Positions 55,750 to 64,000 of a DNA stretch of 64,000 bases are shown here, one piece after another. Each line of letters opens with the position of its first letter. Position 1 is the stretch's first letter. Location of the stretch: positions 18,348 to 82,347 of the forward strand of contig NZ_VWNF01000005.1 in the NCBI RefSeq assembly GCF_008711175.1. Direction: 5' to 3'. A program made the position numbers and the translations under genes. This DNA is from Nesterenkonia ebinurensis (lineage in GTDB: Bacteria > Actinomycetota > Actinomycetes > Actinomycetales > Micrococcaceae). Under the pieces are notes generated by a model, which did not search any database, was not told the origin of the DNA, and worked only from the letters and a program-made list of their open reading frames with translations.

Positions 55750-55755
55750 CTACGC

Positions 55756-56706
55756 CTAGACCTCCTCCCCGCCTTCCATGGAGGGCAGAGTGTTGGAGGC
55801 CTCCACCGGTCCGCGCCAGCCGGTGGTGGGGAGGTTGAACTTGTCCACCAGTCGCTGGGAGAACGGAGTCTGGTGCACCCGGGCCAGCAGCACAGAGGTC
55901 TCCGAGCGGGTCACCTCGACCCGCGCACCCAAGGGCAGCTCCATGGAACGGGACCCGTCGCACCAGAGAATGCCCTGTTCCTCACCGCGGGGCAGCAGCT
56001 CAACACCCATCACTGAGTCAGGGTCCACCACCAGGGGTCGTGCGAAAAGCGCATGAGCTGAGATCGGGACCATCACCAAGGCCTGCACCTCGGGCCAGAC
56101 CACCGGCCCGCCTGCGGAGAAGGCGTAGGCGGTGGAACCGGTGGGGGTGGCCATCACCACGCCGTCGCAGCCGAAGGCCGAGACTGGGGCTCCATCGATC
56201 TCGATGACCAGCTCGATCATCCGCTGCCGGGAGGCCTTCTCGATACTGGCCTCATTCAGCGCCCAGCTGGACCCTAAGTGCTGATCGGCCTGCCAGACCT
56301 GCACATCCAGGGTCATCCGCTGCTCCACCGTGTAGTTCTGCTGGATCACCCATTGCACGGATTCGTCCAGCTGGGTGCGCTCGGACTCGGCCAAAAACCC
56401 CACATGACCCAGGTTCACACCCATCAGCGGCAGCCGAGCGTTACGCACCCGGTGGGCGGCGCGCAGGATGGACCCGTCACCGCCGAGCACCATGCCGATC
56501 TCGCAGTCGGCCAGGGCGACCTCCCGGTCAGCCACTGCTACATTGACTGCAGCTAACTGATCGCTCACGGCGGCAGTGATGGCTTCCAGATCGTGGGCAA
56601 GCATCACCGGCCTCAGCCCGGCGGAGTGGAGGTTCTGAGCCACGGTGACCGCTGCGTCTACGGCGTCACGCCGGCCGGTGTGTGCCAGCACCAGCACTGC
56701 CCGCAT
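55756..56706 (-). CDS. nadK: NAD kinase
   Basis: 316 aa. LGGDGSILRAAH (~80), MGVNLGHVGFLAE, and the glycine-rich ATP/NAD site TPTGSTAYAFSAGGPVVWPE. Makes NADP from NAD. GGAGGAGAG SD before ATG 56706; seven bases before the recN start. Same place as in other Micrococcaceae. Confidence 0.96.
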   Translation of the reverse strand: MRAVLVLAHTGRRDAVDAAVTVAQNLHSAGLRPVMLAHDLEAITAAVSDQLAAVNVAVADREVALADCEIGMVLGGDGSILRAAHRVRNARLPLMGVNLGHVGFLAESERTQLDESVQWVIQQNYTVEQRMTLDVQVWQADQHLGSSWALNEASIEKASRQRMIELVIEIDGAPVSAFGCDGVVMATPTGSTAYAFSAGGPVVWPEVQALVMVPISAHALFARPLVVDPDSVMGVELLPRGEEQGILWCDGSRSMELPLGARVEVTRSETSVLLARVHQTPFSQRLVDKFNLPTTGWRGPVEASNTLPSMEGGEEV

Positions 56707-56780
56707 AGGCTCTCCTCCCCTCCGCTTGCTCTCAGCCGGTCATTCTCAGCCGGGGCACGGCTCCTGAATCTCACTGAGCC

Positions 56781-57569
56781 TCAGTCGCCGAACTCGACAC
56801 TGCCCAGCCTATCCCCCACTGCGGAGATGGCTTCAGCCGGCTCACGCTGCAGCCACAGAAAGAACTCGGCGTTGCCGTCCTGGCCCGGCAACTGGGACCG
56901 CGCGATCCCACGCGGCCACAGGCCTGCCTCCTCGGCGGCTGTGATCACGCCCTCCACGGCTTCGCGCCGCTGGTCAGGGCTGCTGACCACCCCGGTGCGG
57001 GAAAGCCGCTCCCTCCCGATCTCGAACTGCGGTTTGACCATCAGCAGCAGGTCAGCCCCTCCTGCCGCCTGGCCGGCAAGCGCCTGCACCACCAGTCGCA
57101 GTGAGATGAAGGACAGGTCTGCAACGATCAGTTCGAAGGGCTCCCCCAGCTCACCAGGCTGCACATACCTGAGGTTGATGCCTTCCACCGTGGTCACCCT
57201 GGGGTCGGTGCGCAGCTGCTCAGCCAGCTGGTCCCGGCCCACATCGGCGGCCACCACATGCTCCGCGCCCCTGCTGAGCAGCACCTGGGTGAACCCGCCG
57301 GTGGAGGCTCCGGCGTCCAAGCAGCGCTTTCCCTCCGGGCTGATCTGCTCAAATGCCTCCAGTGCCCCGAGCAGCTTATGGGCCGCCCGGCTGACCCAAA
57401 GGTCCCCATCGGTCACCTGCAGCTGCGCACCGGGCTGCACTTTGGCTGCCGGTTTGCGCACGACGACGCCGCCCACCTCCACCTGCCCACTGGCGATCAG
57501 CTGGTGGGCCCGGCTCCGGCTGGACACCAGGCCGGCAGTGACCAGTGCTTTGTCGAGGCGCTCAGCCAT
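56781..57569 (-). CDS. tlyA: TlyA family rRNA 2'-O-methyltransferase/hemolysin
   Basis: 262 aa: N-terminal S4 domain (RLDKALVTAGLVSSRSRAHQ), then FtsJ-like methyltransferase with CLDAGASTGGFTQVLLSRGA (SAM, ~90) and VADLSFISLRLVVQAL. Methylates rRNA; absence confers capreomycin resistance in mycobacteria. ATG 57569 has no strong SD and lies 7 bases after the preceding gene's stop. Confidence 0.93.
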   Translation of the reverse strand: MAERLDKALVTAGLVSSRSRAHQLIASGQVEVGGVVVRKPAAKVQPGAQLQVTDGDLWVSRAAHKLLGALEAFEQISPEGKRCLDAGASTGGFTQVLLSRGAEHVVAADVGRDQLAEQLRTDPRVTTVEGINLRYVQPGELGEPFELIVADLSFISLRLVVQALAGQAAGGADLLLMVKPQFEIGRERLSRTGVVSSPDQRREAVEGVITAAEEAGLWPRGIARSQLPGQDGNAEFFLWLQREPAEAISAVGDRLGSVEFGD

Positions 57570-57576
57570 GGTTCAG

Positions 57577-57735
57577 TCAGTGGTCAGCCGACTGGTTAGT
57601 CTGCTCAGTGGACTTCAGCCGCTCAGTGAGCTGCTGGTGCAGCTGCTGAGCCTCGCGGATCTGTTCCTCCACCTCTTCCGGGGTGAGCGGCTCATCTGGC
57701 GAGATGGCGGTGTCGCCGGTGTGGGGCTCAGTCAT
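57577..57735 (-). CDS. Small acidic coiled-coil protein, 52 aa
   Basis: From ATG 57735, sharing TGATG with the stop of the HAD gene. Sequence is acidic and Gln/Glu-rich with a helix LTPEEVEEQIREAQQLHQQL. Translationally coupled in the operon between the HAD phosphatase and tlyA. Unknown function; conserved position in related genomes would support it. Confidence 0.7.
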   Translation of the reverse strand: MTEPHTGDTAISPDEPLTPEEVEEQIREAQQLHQQLTERLKSTEQTNQSADH

Positions 57736-58544
57736 CACAGGCTCCAGTGCTTTCCGCTGAAGAGGTCGTCTAAGGTTTTGAGAATCAGGTCGGGGGACTC
57801 TTCGCCATGGGCGTTGCGGGCCTGTTCCTCCGTGCTGGCGCCTGTGAGCACCAGGGCGGTGGTGTAGCCGGCGCGGTTGCCGCCGAGCACATCGGTGTCC
57901 AGCCGGTCGCCGATCACCAATGGCGCTTCGAGACCCAGCGATTCGGCGGCCTGGGTGAACATGACGGGCTCCGGCTTGCCTGCGGCACGAGGGCGTGTAC
58001 CGGTGGCGAAGCTGACCGCTTCCACCAATGCGCCGTTGGCCGGTGCGATGCCGTTCTCCCGGGGCACGCTGCGGTCCAGATTGGTGGCGAACCACTGGGC
58101 CCCTGCGTTGATGGCATAGGAGGCCTCTGCGAGGTCTTTCCAACCAAGCCCCGGATCGAAGCCCTGGATCACCGCCTCGGGAGTCTCCGCTGCGCTGGTG
58201 ACCACGGTGTACCCGGCCTGCCTGCACAGCTGGCGCAGTGAGTCGCTTCCGGTGACCAGGACTTTTGCTGGTGCCGGGAGGTGCTGGCCCATCAGGGCGA
58301 CTCCGGCTGGAGCGGAGCCGAAGACCTCGCCCGGCTCGGCGTCGATACCCAGTTCCACCAGGTGCTCAGCGATCTGCTCGGCGGAGCGCGAGGCGTTGTT
58401 GGTGACAAAGGCGCAGGACTTGCCCTGTTCCTTGAGCGTGGCTACAGCCTCAGGTGCGCCTGGGACTGCATCAGCCCCGCGGTAGAGCACACCGTCGAGG
58501 TCGAAGAGGACCCCGTCGTGAGAGTCAATCAGTGGGATGCTCAT
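57735..58544 (-). CDS. HAD-IIA (NagD-like) phosphatase
   Basis: 269 aa. DLDGVLYRGADAVPGA (catalytic Asp motif), FVTNNASRSAEQ, GKPEPVMFTQA and VIGDRLDTDVLGGNRAGYTT. Subclass IIA HAD hydrolase, probably a sugar- or nucleotide-phosphate phosphatase. Stop overlaps the 52-aa gene; start overlaps the TPR gene stop. Confidence 0.92.
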   Translation of the reverse strand: MSIPLIDSHDGVLFDLDGVLYRGADAVPGAPEAVATLKEQGKSCAFVTNNASRSAEQIAEHLVELGIDAEPGEVFGSAPAGVALMGQHLPAPAKVLVTGSDSLRQLCRQAGYTVVTSAAETPEAVIQGFDPGLGWKDLAEASYAINAGAQWFATNLDRSVPRENGIAPANGALVEAVSFATGTRPRAAGKPEPVMFTQAAESLGLEAPLVIGDRLDTDVLGGNRAGYTTALVLTGASTEEQARNAHGEESPDLILKTLDDLFSGKHWSL

Positions 58545-59401
58545 GCGCGGACTTCCGGCAGCACGTCTTTGACCCGTGGCAGGGTGGGCTCTTCTTCATC
58601 CTCGTCGTCGAAGTCGAGGATCTCCGGCTCTTCAAAGGCTCCGGTGCCCAGCGCATTCTCGGCCACCGGGATTTGGGCACTCCACTTGCGGGCCTCCTCG
58701 TCCTGCCCGAGTGCGTGCAGCACCTCGGCGTAGGCGGCATAGAGGCGCGGGCTGAAGGGGTAGGCGCGGTTGAGATTGAGCTCAGGGATTTCCAGGACCG
58801 CCTTGGCACCGGCGACGTCGCCGGCTTCCCTGTGTGCCCCGGCAAGCACCATGGCCAGTTCGGCACGGGCTGTGCCGGTCAGCTGCTGGGCTTCGGGCTC
58901 CTGGGTCAGCTCGATGGCTTTATCCGGTTTGCCCACTGCGCGCAGACAGTCGGCAATCACCGGCAGGTGGGTCTGATCCCCGCTGATCCTGCGGTAGGTG
59001 CGCAGTTCACGCAGCGCCTCAGCGTAGTCGCCTGCCGCATAGGCAGCCAGGCCCACGGCCTCGCGGACTATGGCCAGGCGTCCGCCGCGGCGGGATGCGG
59101 CCAGGGCGTGCTCGAAGGCCAGTTGAGGATCAATGTCAAGCAGGCGGCCGGCCATCACCAGGTGCTTGGCCACCCATTTGCGGTTGTTGTCGGTGAGCGT
59201 GGACAGTTGACGGGCGGCCTCCCGGTCAAGCTCCTTGCCGGTGACGTCCTCGTCGATCTCCGGGGAGCGTTCCCGATCCTCCCGGTTGGCCCGGCGCAGG
59301 TCCCTGGGATTATGCGAGAGCTGCTCAGGGTCCTCGCGCTCTTCACGCTGACGCGGGCGGTGAGGTCTGCGGTCGTTCATCGGCTGGTCTCGTTTCGTCA
59401 C
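58541..59401 (-). CDS. Tetratricopeptide-repeat protein
   Basis: 286 aa from GTG 59401. A basic and polar N-terminal ~70 residues, then TPR-like helices (ALAASRRGGRLAIVREAVGL, YAAGDYAEALRELRTYRRI, YAEVLHALGQDEEARKWSA). The acidic C-terminus ends FDDEDEEEP. First gene of the TPR-HAD-52aa-tlyA-nadK-recN run. An ATG 21 bases downstream is possible, but the -10 at 59408-59413 fits the GTG. Confidence 0.85.
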   Translation of the reverse strand: MTKRDQPMNDRRPHRPRQREEREDPEQLSHNPRDLRRANREDRERSPEIDEDVTGKELDREAARQLSTLTDNNRKWVAKHLVMAGRLLDIDPQLAFEHALAASRRGGRLAIVREAVGLAAYAAGDYAEALRELRTYRRISGDQTHLPVIADCLRAVGKPDKAIELTQEPEAQQLTGTARAELAMVLAGAHREAGDVAGAKAVLEIPELNLNRAYPFSPRLYAAYAEVLHALGQDEEARKWSAQIPVAENALGTGAFEEPEILDFDDEDEEEPTLPRVKDVLPEVRA

Positions 59402-59407
59402 TGGAAC

Positions 59408-59413
59408 AGGATA
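59408..59413 (-). promoter_or_regulatory. -10 box TATCCT, leaderless GTG start at 59401
   Basis: Minus-strand TATCCT ends six bases before GTG 59401, without SD, giving a leaderless operon mRNA. Confidence 0.6.
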
Positions 59414-59471
59414 CCGGCGTGAGCAGGTTCAAACCGCGAAAGTCCGATGGGATCGCTAAAAGTTCTGCCGG

Positions 59472-60125
59472 CTACTCCAGACGTGTCACCGAGTCCGCAG
59501 CGTCAATCACCACAGGATCGTGACTGGCCACAAGCACGCTGGACCCGGAGTCTGTGACCGCCTGAGCCGCTGCCACTACATCTGTTGCTGTAGCTACGTC
59601 CAGGCTGGCGGTGGGTTCGTCCATGCAGAGCACTCTGGGGCGCAGCAACAGGGCGCGGCCGATGGCAAGGCGCTGCCGTTCCCCGCCTGAGAGAGCTCCG
59701 GCCGGGTTTCGGGAGACATCTTTGAGGCCTAGCAGCTCCAGAACCTCATAAGCCCGCTCCCGCTCAGCAGCCTTGACCCCCTGCGGAACTGCAGGCACCA
59801 GCACGTTGTCCAGTGCGGAGAGTTCGGAGATGACGGTCGTGTCCTGATCCACATAGCCCATGTGCTCCCGCCGCAGCCTGGCCAGTGCGTCCCGGGACAG
59901 TTGGCGGATGTCTTGTCCGCTCCAATACACCGTTCCCTCGTCAGGAATCTGGGTGCCAATCGCTACTCGGAGCAGGCTGGTCTTGCCGGAACCGGAACGA
60001 CCGGCGATGCAGTGAAATGCGCCCGCTTCGAGAGCCAGATCAAAGCCCTCAGCCACATGGCGTCGGCGACCATGGGCATCGTCATAGCCGATCGTGATAC
60101 CAGACAGCTGCAGAACGCTGCTCAT
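59472..60125 (-). CDS. ABC transporter ATP-binding protein (MacB/LolD-like)
   Basis: 217 aa from ATG 60125, sharing TGATG with the permease stop; a longer frame to 60365 is in the permease gene. Walker A GRSGSGKTS (~43-51), Q-loop MGYVDQD, LSGGERQRLAIGRALL, VLCMDEPTASLD and switch ASHDPVV. The group that powers FtsX/MacB/LolD-type permeases. No obvious terminator after it. Confidence 0.94.
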   Translation of the reverse strand: MSSVLQLSGITIGYDDAHGRRRHVAEGFDLALEAGAFHCIAGRSGSGKTSLLRVAIGTQIPDEGTVYWSGQDIRQLSRDALARLRREHMGYVDQDTTVISELSALDNVLVPAVPQGVKAAERERAYEVLELLGLKDVSRNPAGALSGGERQRLAIGRALLLRPRVLCMDEPTASLDVATATDVVAAAQAVTDSGSSVLVASHDPVVIDAADSVTRLE

Positions 60126-62860
60126 CACACCACCACCTGGTACTCCGCATAGAGTTCTTTGGCGTAGTGCGCCGCCCACCACGCCGCGCCCGCCACAACG
60201 ACCGCCGGCATGACTGCGCTGATGGCAATAACAACGGGCGCATATTCCCCAATGTCCTGGATAAGACCGACGCCGGTTCCTGCCGCCGCAGCCAGCACAG
60301 CGGCAGGCAGGACAGCTGCGAACAGTTGGTGACGGACCATTCTGCCCAACTCCTGCTGCGTCCACCCGACGGTGAGCAGTACTCGGTGCTGGGCATTGTT
60401 CTCATGGAGCTGGGCACGGATTCCAGAGAGCAGCATGATCATTCCTGCGGCAGCTGCGGCTACACCGAGGACCGCCTGCGGCAAGAGCAGCTGGGAAGTC
60501 ACCACATCAGCGATGCGAGACATGCCGGAGGTCAGACGTGCAGAAGCCACAACCAGTACATAGGTCACCGAAACCGCCACAAGTATCAGAACCCCCATAA
60601 CAGTCAGCGCCATGCTCCCCGGTGAGGAGTAGGCGATCCGTCGACCCATCGCAGAGACCCGTGCCGCCGGACGAGTCACTCGCTGCCGCGTTCGCCAGCT
60701 GCTGTAGGGGCTGCGGCTAGTAGCAAACCATGTAGTGACCACGATGACCAGAATCACAGCTCCGAGCGCCGCCCAGTTTCCGAGCATGGTCCCAGGCCGC
60801 GTTCCGAGGAGCGCCACTGCTGCGGCGCCAGCTATCAGCAGAACCACCGCGGGCGCTTCCTCAATGAGGAACCACGCCAAGGTCCTCCCTTGCCCCCAAC
60901 CTTGGGTTTCAAGCATGGCAGCCTCTCGCCGACGCGGCGAAAGGTTTTGCAGCTGCACTGCTACCGCCAAGGCGGTCACTCCGATAAGCGCGATGGCCAA
61001 CAAAGTCCAACTCGCGGCCATCTGTGTCTCCTCGACATGCACAGCGGCCCCCAGGGAAGTCCACTCCTCCAGTGTCCAACCGAGGTCGCTGCCGTCAGCG
61101 AAGTATTCGGGCACATACATTCCCACCGGCGCCATCGAAGCTCCTGCTACTACACGTACTGTGAGTCCCAGCTCTGAGATATCAGCTGCAACCGCTTCAA
61201 TGCGCGAGATGGACTGAGACGAATAATCCTCCACACCTTCAACCCGGACACGGACCACATCCGCGGCGACACCTCCCCGGAGTTCCTCATAAGCGGTGAA
61301 GGAGGTAATACCACCTGGCGGCGGCAACACGATTCCCTGGCCGCTGAACGAGGGCTCAAGCGTGTTTCCTTCATACTCATTCTCTTCAATGACAGTCACC
61401 TCGCTTGCCACATAGGTGCCCAGTGGAGCGTAAGAGGGGTGGTTCACCACGTCATCGAGTTCCTCAGGGATGTATGAACCCACTGGCGCGAACAAAGGCT
61501 CCCCACTCACTTCCCCGGGTATCTCATTAAGCTCGCGGTAGGCCTGTTCCCGGATTGACGACTGATCCAGTGCCACGGAATCCAAGGGGGCCAACATCAC
61601 AGCATCCTCGGCAGCTTCAGGGGGCTCTATACTCTCAGAAGCATCTGGATCAACTCTGAGCGGTTCCACCAATCTCGGCTGAATGGCAGGTTCAGATGTT
61701 CGGGAGCTTCCCGGCGGGGCCTCAATTCCTTCAATAAGCGACAGGGAAAGATACGGCATCGTGAAAGGTGTCAGTTCTTCTGATATCCGAATCTCCTCAC
61801 TGAACTCGTTCGCTATGGGCGCCTCGTCCACATCCACACTCAACTCGCCGGTGGCCAGGAACTCTGCGGCAATCTCCTCAGGCACGTTCAATTCTTCGAC
61901 TGCCAGAACACTCCTCAATTCAGGGTAAGCATTCTGGTTGACAACAACTGGAATGACGGGCCCGGGAACATAATCTTGTTCATCCTCATCGAAATATTCG
62001 TACTGACCAACATGGGGCATTCCAGTTCCGCCCAGGAGTTCTTCATCGAGAAAATCATCCAGGCACTCTCCTCTGGGCACCTCCTCATAATTGAGGTTCT
62101 CACCACCTCGAAAATCGACACATCGCTCATCTTCTCCTGTTTGACGGAGATCATCGAAAGCTCCCAGATTTTGGATCATACCCCCAAATTCCCCCAGTAA
62201 TTCAGACTCAGCTGAGGGATCAACGGCTATAAGGCCTGAGGATAACGCTGGGACTGCATAAACGTTGATGGCAACCATCCAACTGTCCTCATCAAAAGTG
62301 CCTGCTGCAAGGTTGAAGCCGTCCCCGACTGCCTCTGCTTCAGGAAATTCTTCCCCAGGTCCCGTGGCCAGATACAGTTCCTGGTCCACAGACTCTTGAT
62401 CACGTAATCCATCACTGTGCTCAACCCTTACAAAGATCCTGGTCAAGCGGGGACGCTCGAAATATTCAGACTCCGCACCAGCTGGGTCTCCTGCTATGAG
62501 CATGGCCCCGTAACTAGGATTCTCAAGTTGACCAACAAAAGCCAAAGGGGCAGCAACCGCAACATCCTCAAGATTATAGATTCTCTCAAGCAGTTCGCCG
62601 TCGATCTCCCTCGAACCCGATAACCCAGAAAAATTCGGCTGAATCAGTTCCCCGCTTTGTCCTATTTCATCAACATATTCACTTTCACTGAGAACAAGAA
62701 GATCATAAGCGCCACGCCAATTATCTTCAATTGACTCAGAAATAGTCACCTGCGAATGCTGCACAAGAAGAGACGCCGAGACGGCACATACAACGAGCGT
62801 GAAACAAGCAAATATCGACCCGAGCCGTCGAAAGATCCGCTTCCTCAGGCCAGCTAACAT
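60125..62860 (-). CDS. Large FtsX-like permease with ~580-residue acidic ectodomain
   Basis: 911 aa. One N-terminal helix (~12-32), then an extracellular region of about 580 residues, strongly acidic, that includes three APxGxY motifs (near 457, 477 and 577), then several hydrophobic helices (~610-880) with the FtsX core RRREAAMLETQGWGQGRTLA and ENNAQHRVLLTVGWTQQELG. Partner of the ATPase. The ectodomain is far larger than in MacB or LolCE. The N-terminal part is in AT-rich DNA unlike the core genes. ATG 62860 lacks a clear SD. Export or sensing of the two small secreted proteins upstream is plausible. Confidence 0.85.
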   Translation of the reverse strand: MLAGLRKRIFRRLGSIFACFTLVVCAVSASLLVQHSQVTISESIEDNWRGAYDLLVLSESEYVDEIGQSGELIQPNFSGLSGSREIDGELLERIYNLEDVAVAAPLAFVGQLENPSYGAMLIAGDPAGAESEYFERPRLTRIFVRVEHSDGLRDQESVDQELYLATGPGEEFPEAEAVGDGFNLAAGTFDEDSWMVAINVYAVPALSSGLIAVDPSAESELLGEFGGMIQNLGAFDDLRQTGEDERCVDFRGGENLNYEEVPRGECLDDFLDEELLGGTGMPHVGQYEYFDEDEQDYVPGPVIPVVVNQNAYPELRSVLAVEELNVPEEIAAEFLATGELSVDVDEAPIANEFSEEIRISEELTPFTMPYLSLSLIEGIEAPPGSSRTSEPAIQPRLVEPLRVDPDASESIEPPEAAEDAVMLAPLDSVALDQSSIREQAYRELNEIPGEVSGEPLFAPVGSYIPEELDDVVNHPSYAPLGTYVASEVTVIEENEYEGNTLEPSFSGQGIVLPPPGGITSFTAYEELRGGVAADVVRVRVEGVEDYSSQSISRIEAVAADISELGLTVRVVAGASMAPVGMYVPEYFADGSDLGWTLEEWTSLGAAVHVEETQMAASWTLLAIALIGVTALAVAVQLQNLSPRRREAAMLETQGWGQGRTLAWFLIEEAPAVVLLIAGAAAVALLGTRPGTMLGNWAALGAVILVIVVTTWFATSRSPYSSWRTRQRVTRPAARVSAMGRRIAYSSPGSMALTVMGVLILVAVSVTYVLVVASARLTSGMSRIADVVTSQLLLPQAVLGVAAAAAGMIMLLSGIRAQLHENNAQHRVLLTVGWTQQELGRMVRHQLFAAVLPAAVLAAAAGTGVGLIQDIGEYAPVVIAISAVMPAVVVAGAAWWAAHYAKELYAEYQVVV

Positions 62861-62880
62861 GTCCGATGCTCAACTGACGA

Positions 62881-63270
62881 CTACCGGCAAGCGCCAGTTC
62901 CCGCACCCACGTGCGTTGTGGCATACACCGGGCCGCCGACACCAAAATCCGGATTTGATATATTGCCAAGCCAGAATGTTTGGTTATAGCTCATCGAGTT
63001 CCTGCATACGTGGAAATGATGGCTAAAAACTGTCGATCCGCCATTGCTCTGCGGAGGGTATTGAGCAGCATAGCCATCACCGAACTCAACGTTTCGCTCA
63101 TACGAGCCTGTCCCCGTCCAAGAAAATGTCCATGAGGCTTCTTCTCCCGAAATAACACTCTGTTCCGTGGGAGTGACTCCTATATTCGTCACGTTAGCAT
63201 GTGAACTGCTGAGCCCAAATAGGAGGACAACAAAAAGGACTACTGCTGTAAAGCTCACTCTCAGACGCAT
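62881..63270 (-). CDS. Secreted PKD-like paralogue 2
   Basis: 129 aa from ATG 63270 with GGAGT SD; a longer frame overlaps the previous gene. Signal peptide (FTAVVLFVVLLFGLSSSHA), then a beta domain SGEEASWTFSWTGTGSYERN, EFGDGYAAQYPPQSNGGST, FHVCRN and a C-terminal Cys in GAGTGACR. Highly similar to the upstream gene in plan: SWT-SW-GTG, GDGY, NGGS, FH-C, TH-A-TGAC. Two cysteines probably form a disulfide. Possibly PKD-like. Confidence 0.78.
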   Translation of the reverse strand: MRLRVSFTAVVLFVVLLFGLSSSHANVTNIGVTPTEQSVISGEEASWTFSWTGTGSYERNVEFGDGYAAQYPPQSNGGSTVFSHHFHVCRNSMSYNQTFWLGNISNPDFGVGGPVYATTHVGAGTGACR

Positions 63271-63280
63271 CCTAAACTCC

Positions 63281-63703
63281 CTAACAGGCGCCCGTAGCCG
63301 CATTGACGTGTGTATCAGCAAAATCTTCCCCGGCAACCAGAGTGCCTGGGGTCAGCAAAAACCGCTGCTCATATGTCCTAGAAGTACTACAATTATGGAA
63401 TCGGTGACTGTCTGAACGGCTCCCACCGTTTGTCTGCAATGGAAAGGTCGACGAATACCCATCACCGTAATAAAGGACTGGCCTCAACGTGCCAGATCCA
63501 GTCCAGGACATCGTCCATGATGCAAGTTCACCAGAATCTCGGACTTGAGCGGGAGGGGTCAGAGTTATCGTCTCTACGTTCACGTTATCAGGCCCAGGAC
63601 TTTCGTCAGGACGAGGCTCGGAGCTTCCAGGACTCAGTACAAGAGGTAGAAGAGAAACAGCGACGACTGAACTGCGTAACACTCCAGCAAACACGCTTAT
63701 CAC
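63281..63703 (-). CDS. Secreted PKD-like paralogue 1
   Basis: 140 aa from GTG 63703 (AAAAAGGT before it). Hydrophobic N-terminus (VFAGVLRSSVVAVSLLPLVL), then VRDSGELASWTMSWTGSG, YYGDGYSSTFPLQTNGGSRS, FHNCST and NAATGAC. Ends ten bases before the paralogue start. The pair heads the operon with the permease and ATPase. AT-rich relative to neighbours, perhaps acquired. Confidence 0.78.
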   Translation of the reverse strand: MISVFAGVLRSSVVAVSLLPLVLSPGSSEPRPDESPGPDNVNVETITLTPPAQVRDSGELASWTMSWTGSGTLRPVLYYGDGYSSTFPLQTNGGSRSDSHRFHNCSTSRTYEQRFLLTPGTLVAGEDFADTHVNAATGAC

Positions 63704-63836
63704 ACCTTTTTGATATAAATCACATACCAGATATGGCTAGCAAAGATACTACGGTCCTCAGCGCGCCGTCAACCTCCGAGCCAGTCCAATTACAGCGTGC
63801 ATTCAGCTGGCACACCCCCGAACAAACAGCAGAAGG
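63704..63836. other. AT-rich leader region of the secreted-protein operon
   Basis: Contains no gene I can support. A TATATC-like stretch lies near 63714-63719 on the minus strand, about 11 bases before the start region, and may be the -10 element. Confidence 0.35.
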
Positions 63837-63885
63837 CCCCCGGTCTCTGCGTCTTTGCAGAGACCGGGGGTTTTCTTTTAGTGTG
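63837..63885. terminator. Perfect 14-bp terminator hairpin downstream of the 5S rRNA gene
   Basis: CCCCCGGTCTCTGC (63837-63850), loop GTCTTT, GCAGAGACCGGGGG (63857-63870), then TTTTCTTTTA on the plus strand. The T-tract favours plus-strand termination, but the position right after the minus-strand 5S gene makes it the end of the rRNA operon, probably bidirectional. Confidence 0.85.
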
Positions 63886-63886
63886 T

Positions 63887-64000
63887 GTCCGGCGGTGTCC
63901 TACTCTCCCACACTCTTCCGGGTGCAGTACCATCGGCGCTGTGGGTCTTAGCTTCCGGGTTCGGGATGGGACCGGGCGTTTCCCCCACGCTATGACCGCC
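63887..64000 (-). rRNA. rrf: 5S ribosomal RNA (5' end just outside the window)
   Basis: The complement contains the standard actinobacterial 5S sequence: GGCGGTCATAGCGTGGGGG near the 5' end, CCGGTCCCATCCCGAACCC, GAAGCTAAG, GCGCCGATGGTACTGC and GGGAGAGTAGGACACCGCC at the 3' end. The first three or so bases lie beyond 64000; the 3' end is near 63887. It marks the end of an rrn operon on the minus strand. Confidence 0.95.

Overview
The window is high-GC, densely coded DNA from an actinobacterium. A member of the Micrococcaceae (Nesterenkonia/Arthrobacter-like) is my best inference, from the core gene order tlyA-nadK-recN-pyrG-xerD ... parA-scpA-scpB-rluB-tyrA-cmk-der, the prp methylcitrate genes and the many leaderless start sites. 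No database search was possible, so the taxon is inferred.

Layout. 1-3602: NAD biosynthesis operon (NUDIX/NrtR-type regulator end, nadA, nadC, nadS-like desulfurase) without nadB. 3730-10335: a surface-fibre type locus with a large LuxR/ATPase regulator, a protein with an LPDTG motif near its N-terminus, a TasA/CalY-like protein, an RCC1-repeat protein whose propeller sits inside a split FN3 domain, a SipW-type signal peptidase and a small LuxR-type regulator. 10652-13886: TetR regulator plus ABC exporter. 13990-18760: a scrap yard of transposase, nucleotidyltransferase, MFS and TetR fragments around an intact PD-(D/E)XK-like gene, a fragment of which recurs 3.2 kb away. 18777-20074: small genes. 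20107-23436: a decayed 3.25-kb island integrated in the 3' end of a tRNA-Pro(GGG) gene, with an att duplication, broken integrase, P63C and ImmA genes and an intact TM2 gene. 23656-26828: two envelope proteins.

26860-34121 is the minus-strand core block der-cmk-tyrA-rluB-scpB-scpA-parA. About 17 kb of accessory and metabolic genes (34213-51220) separates it from the xerD-pyrG-recN-nadK-tlyA block (51253-57569). The insert carries a methyltransferase resembling trans-aconitate methyltransferase, MFS and citrate transporters, propionyl-CoA synthetase, two GntR regulators, prpD-prpB-prpC, an HTH-citrate synthase fusion, a third citrate synthase, and stress and membrane proteins. It can be read as a propionate/methylcitrate module: PrpE activates propionate, PrpC condenses it with oxaloacetate, PrpD dehydrates, PrpB cleaves, and the GntR proteins probably act through TGTATACA-type operators. 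59472-63703 encodes an ABC exporter with a very large acidic ectodomain and two paralogous small secreted proteins. The window ends in a 5S rRNA gene (minus strand).

Two genome-wide habits stand out. Many genes have a TANNNT -10 box exactly six bases before the start codon (leaderless mRNAs). A roughly 40-70 bp repeat has been absorbed into the terminal coding sequence of scpA (both ends) and recN.
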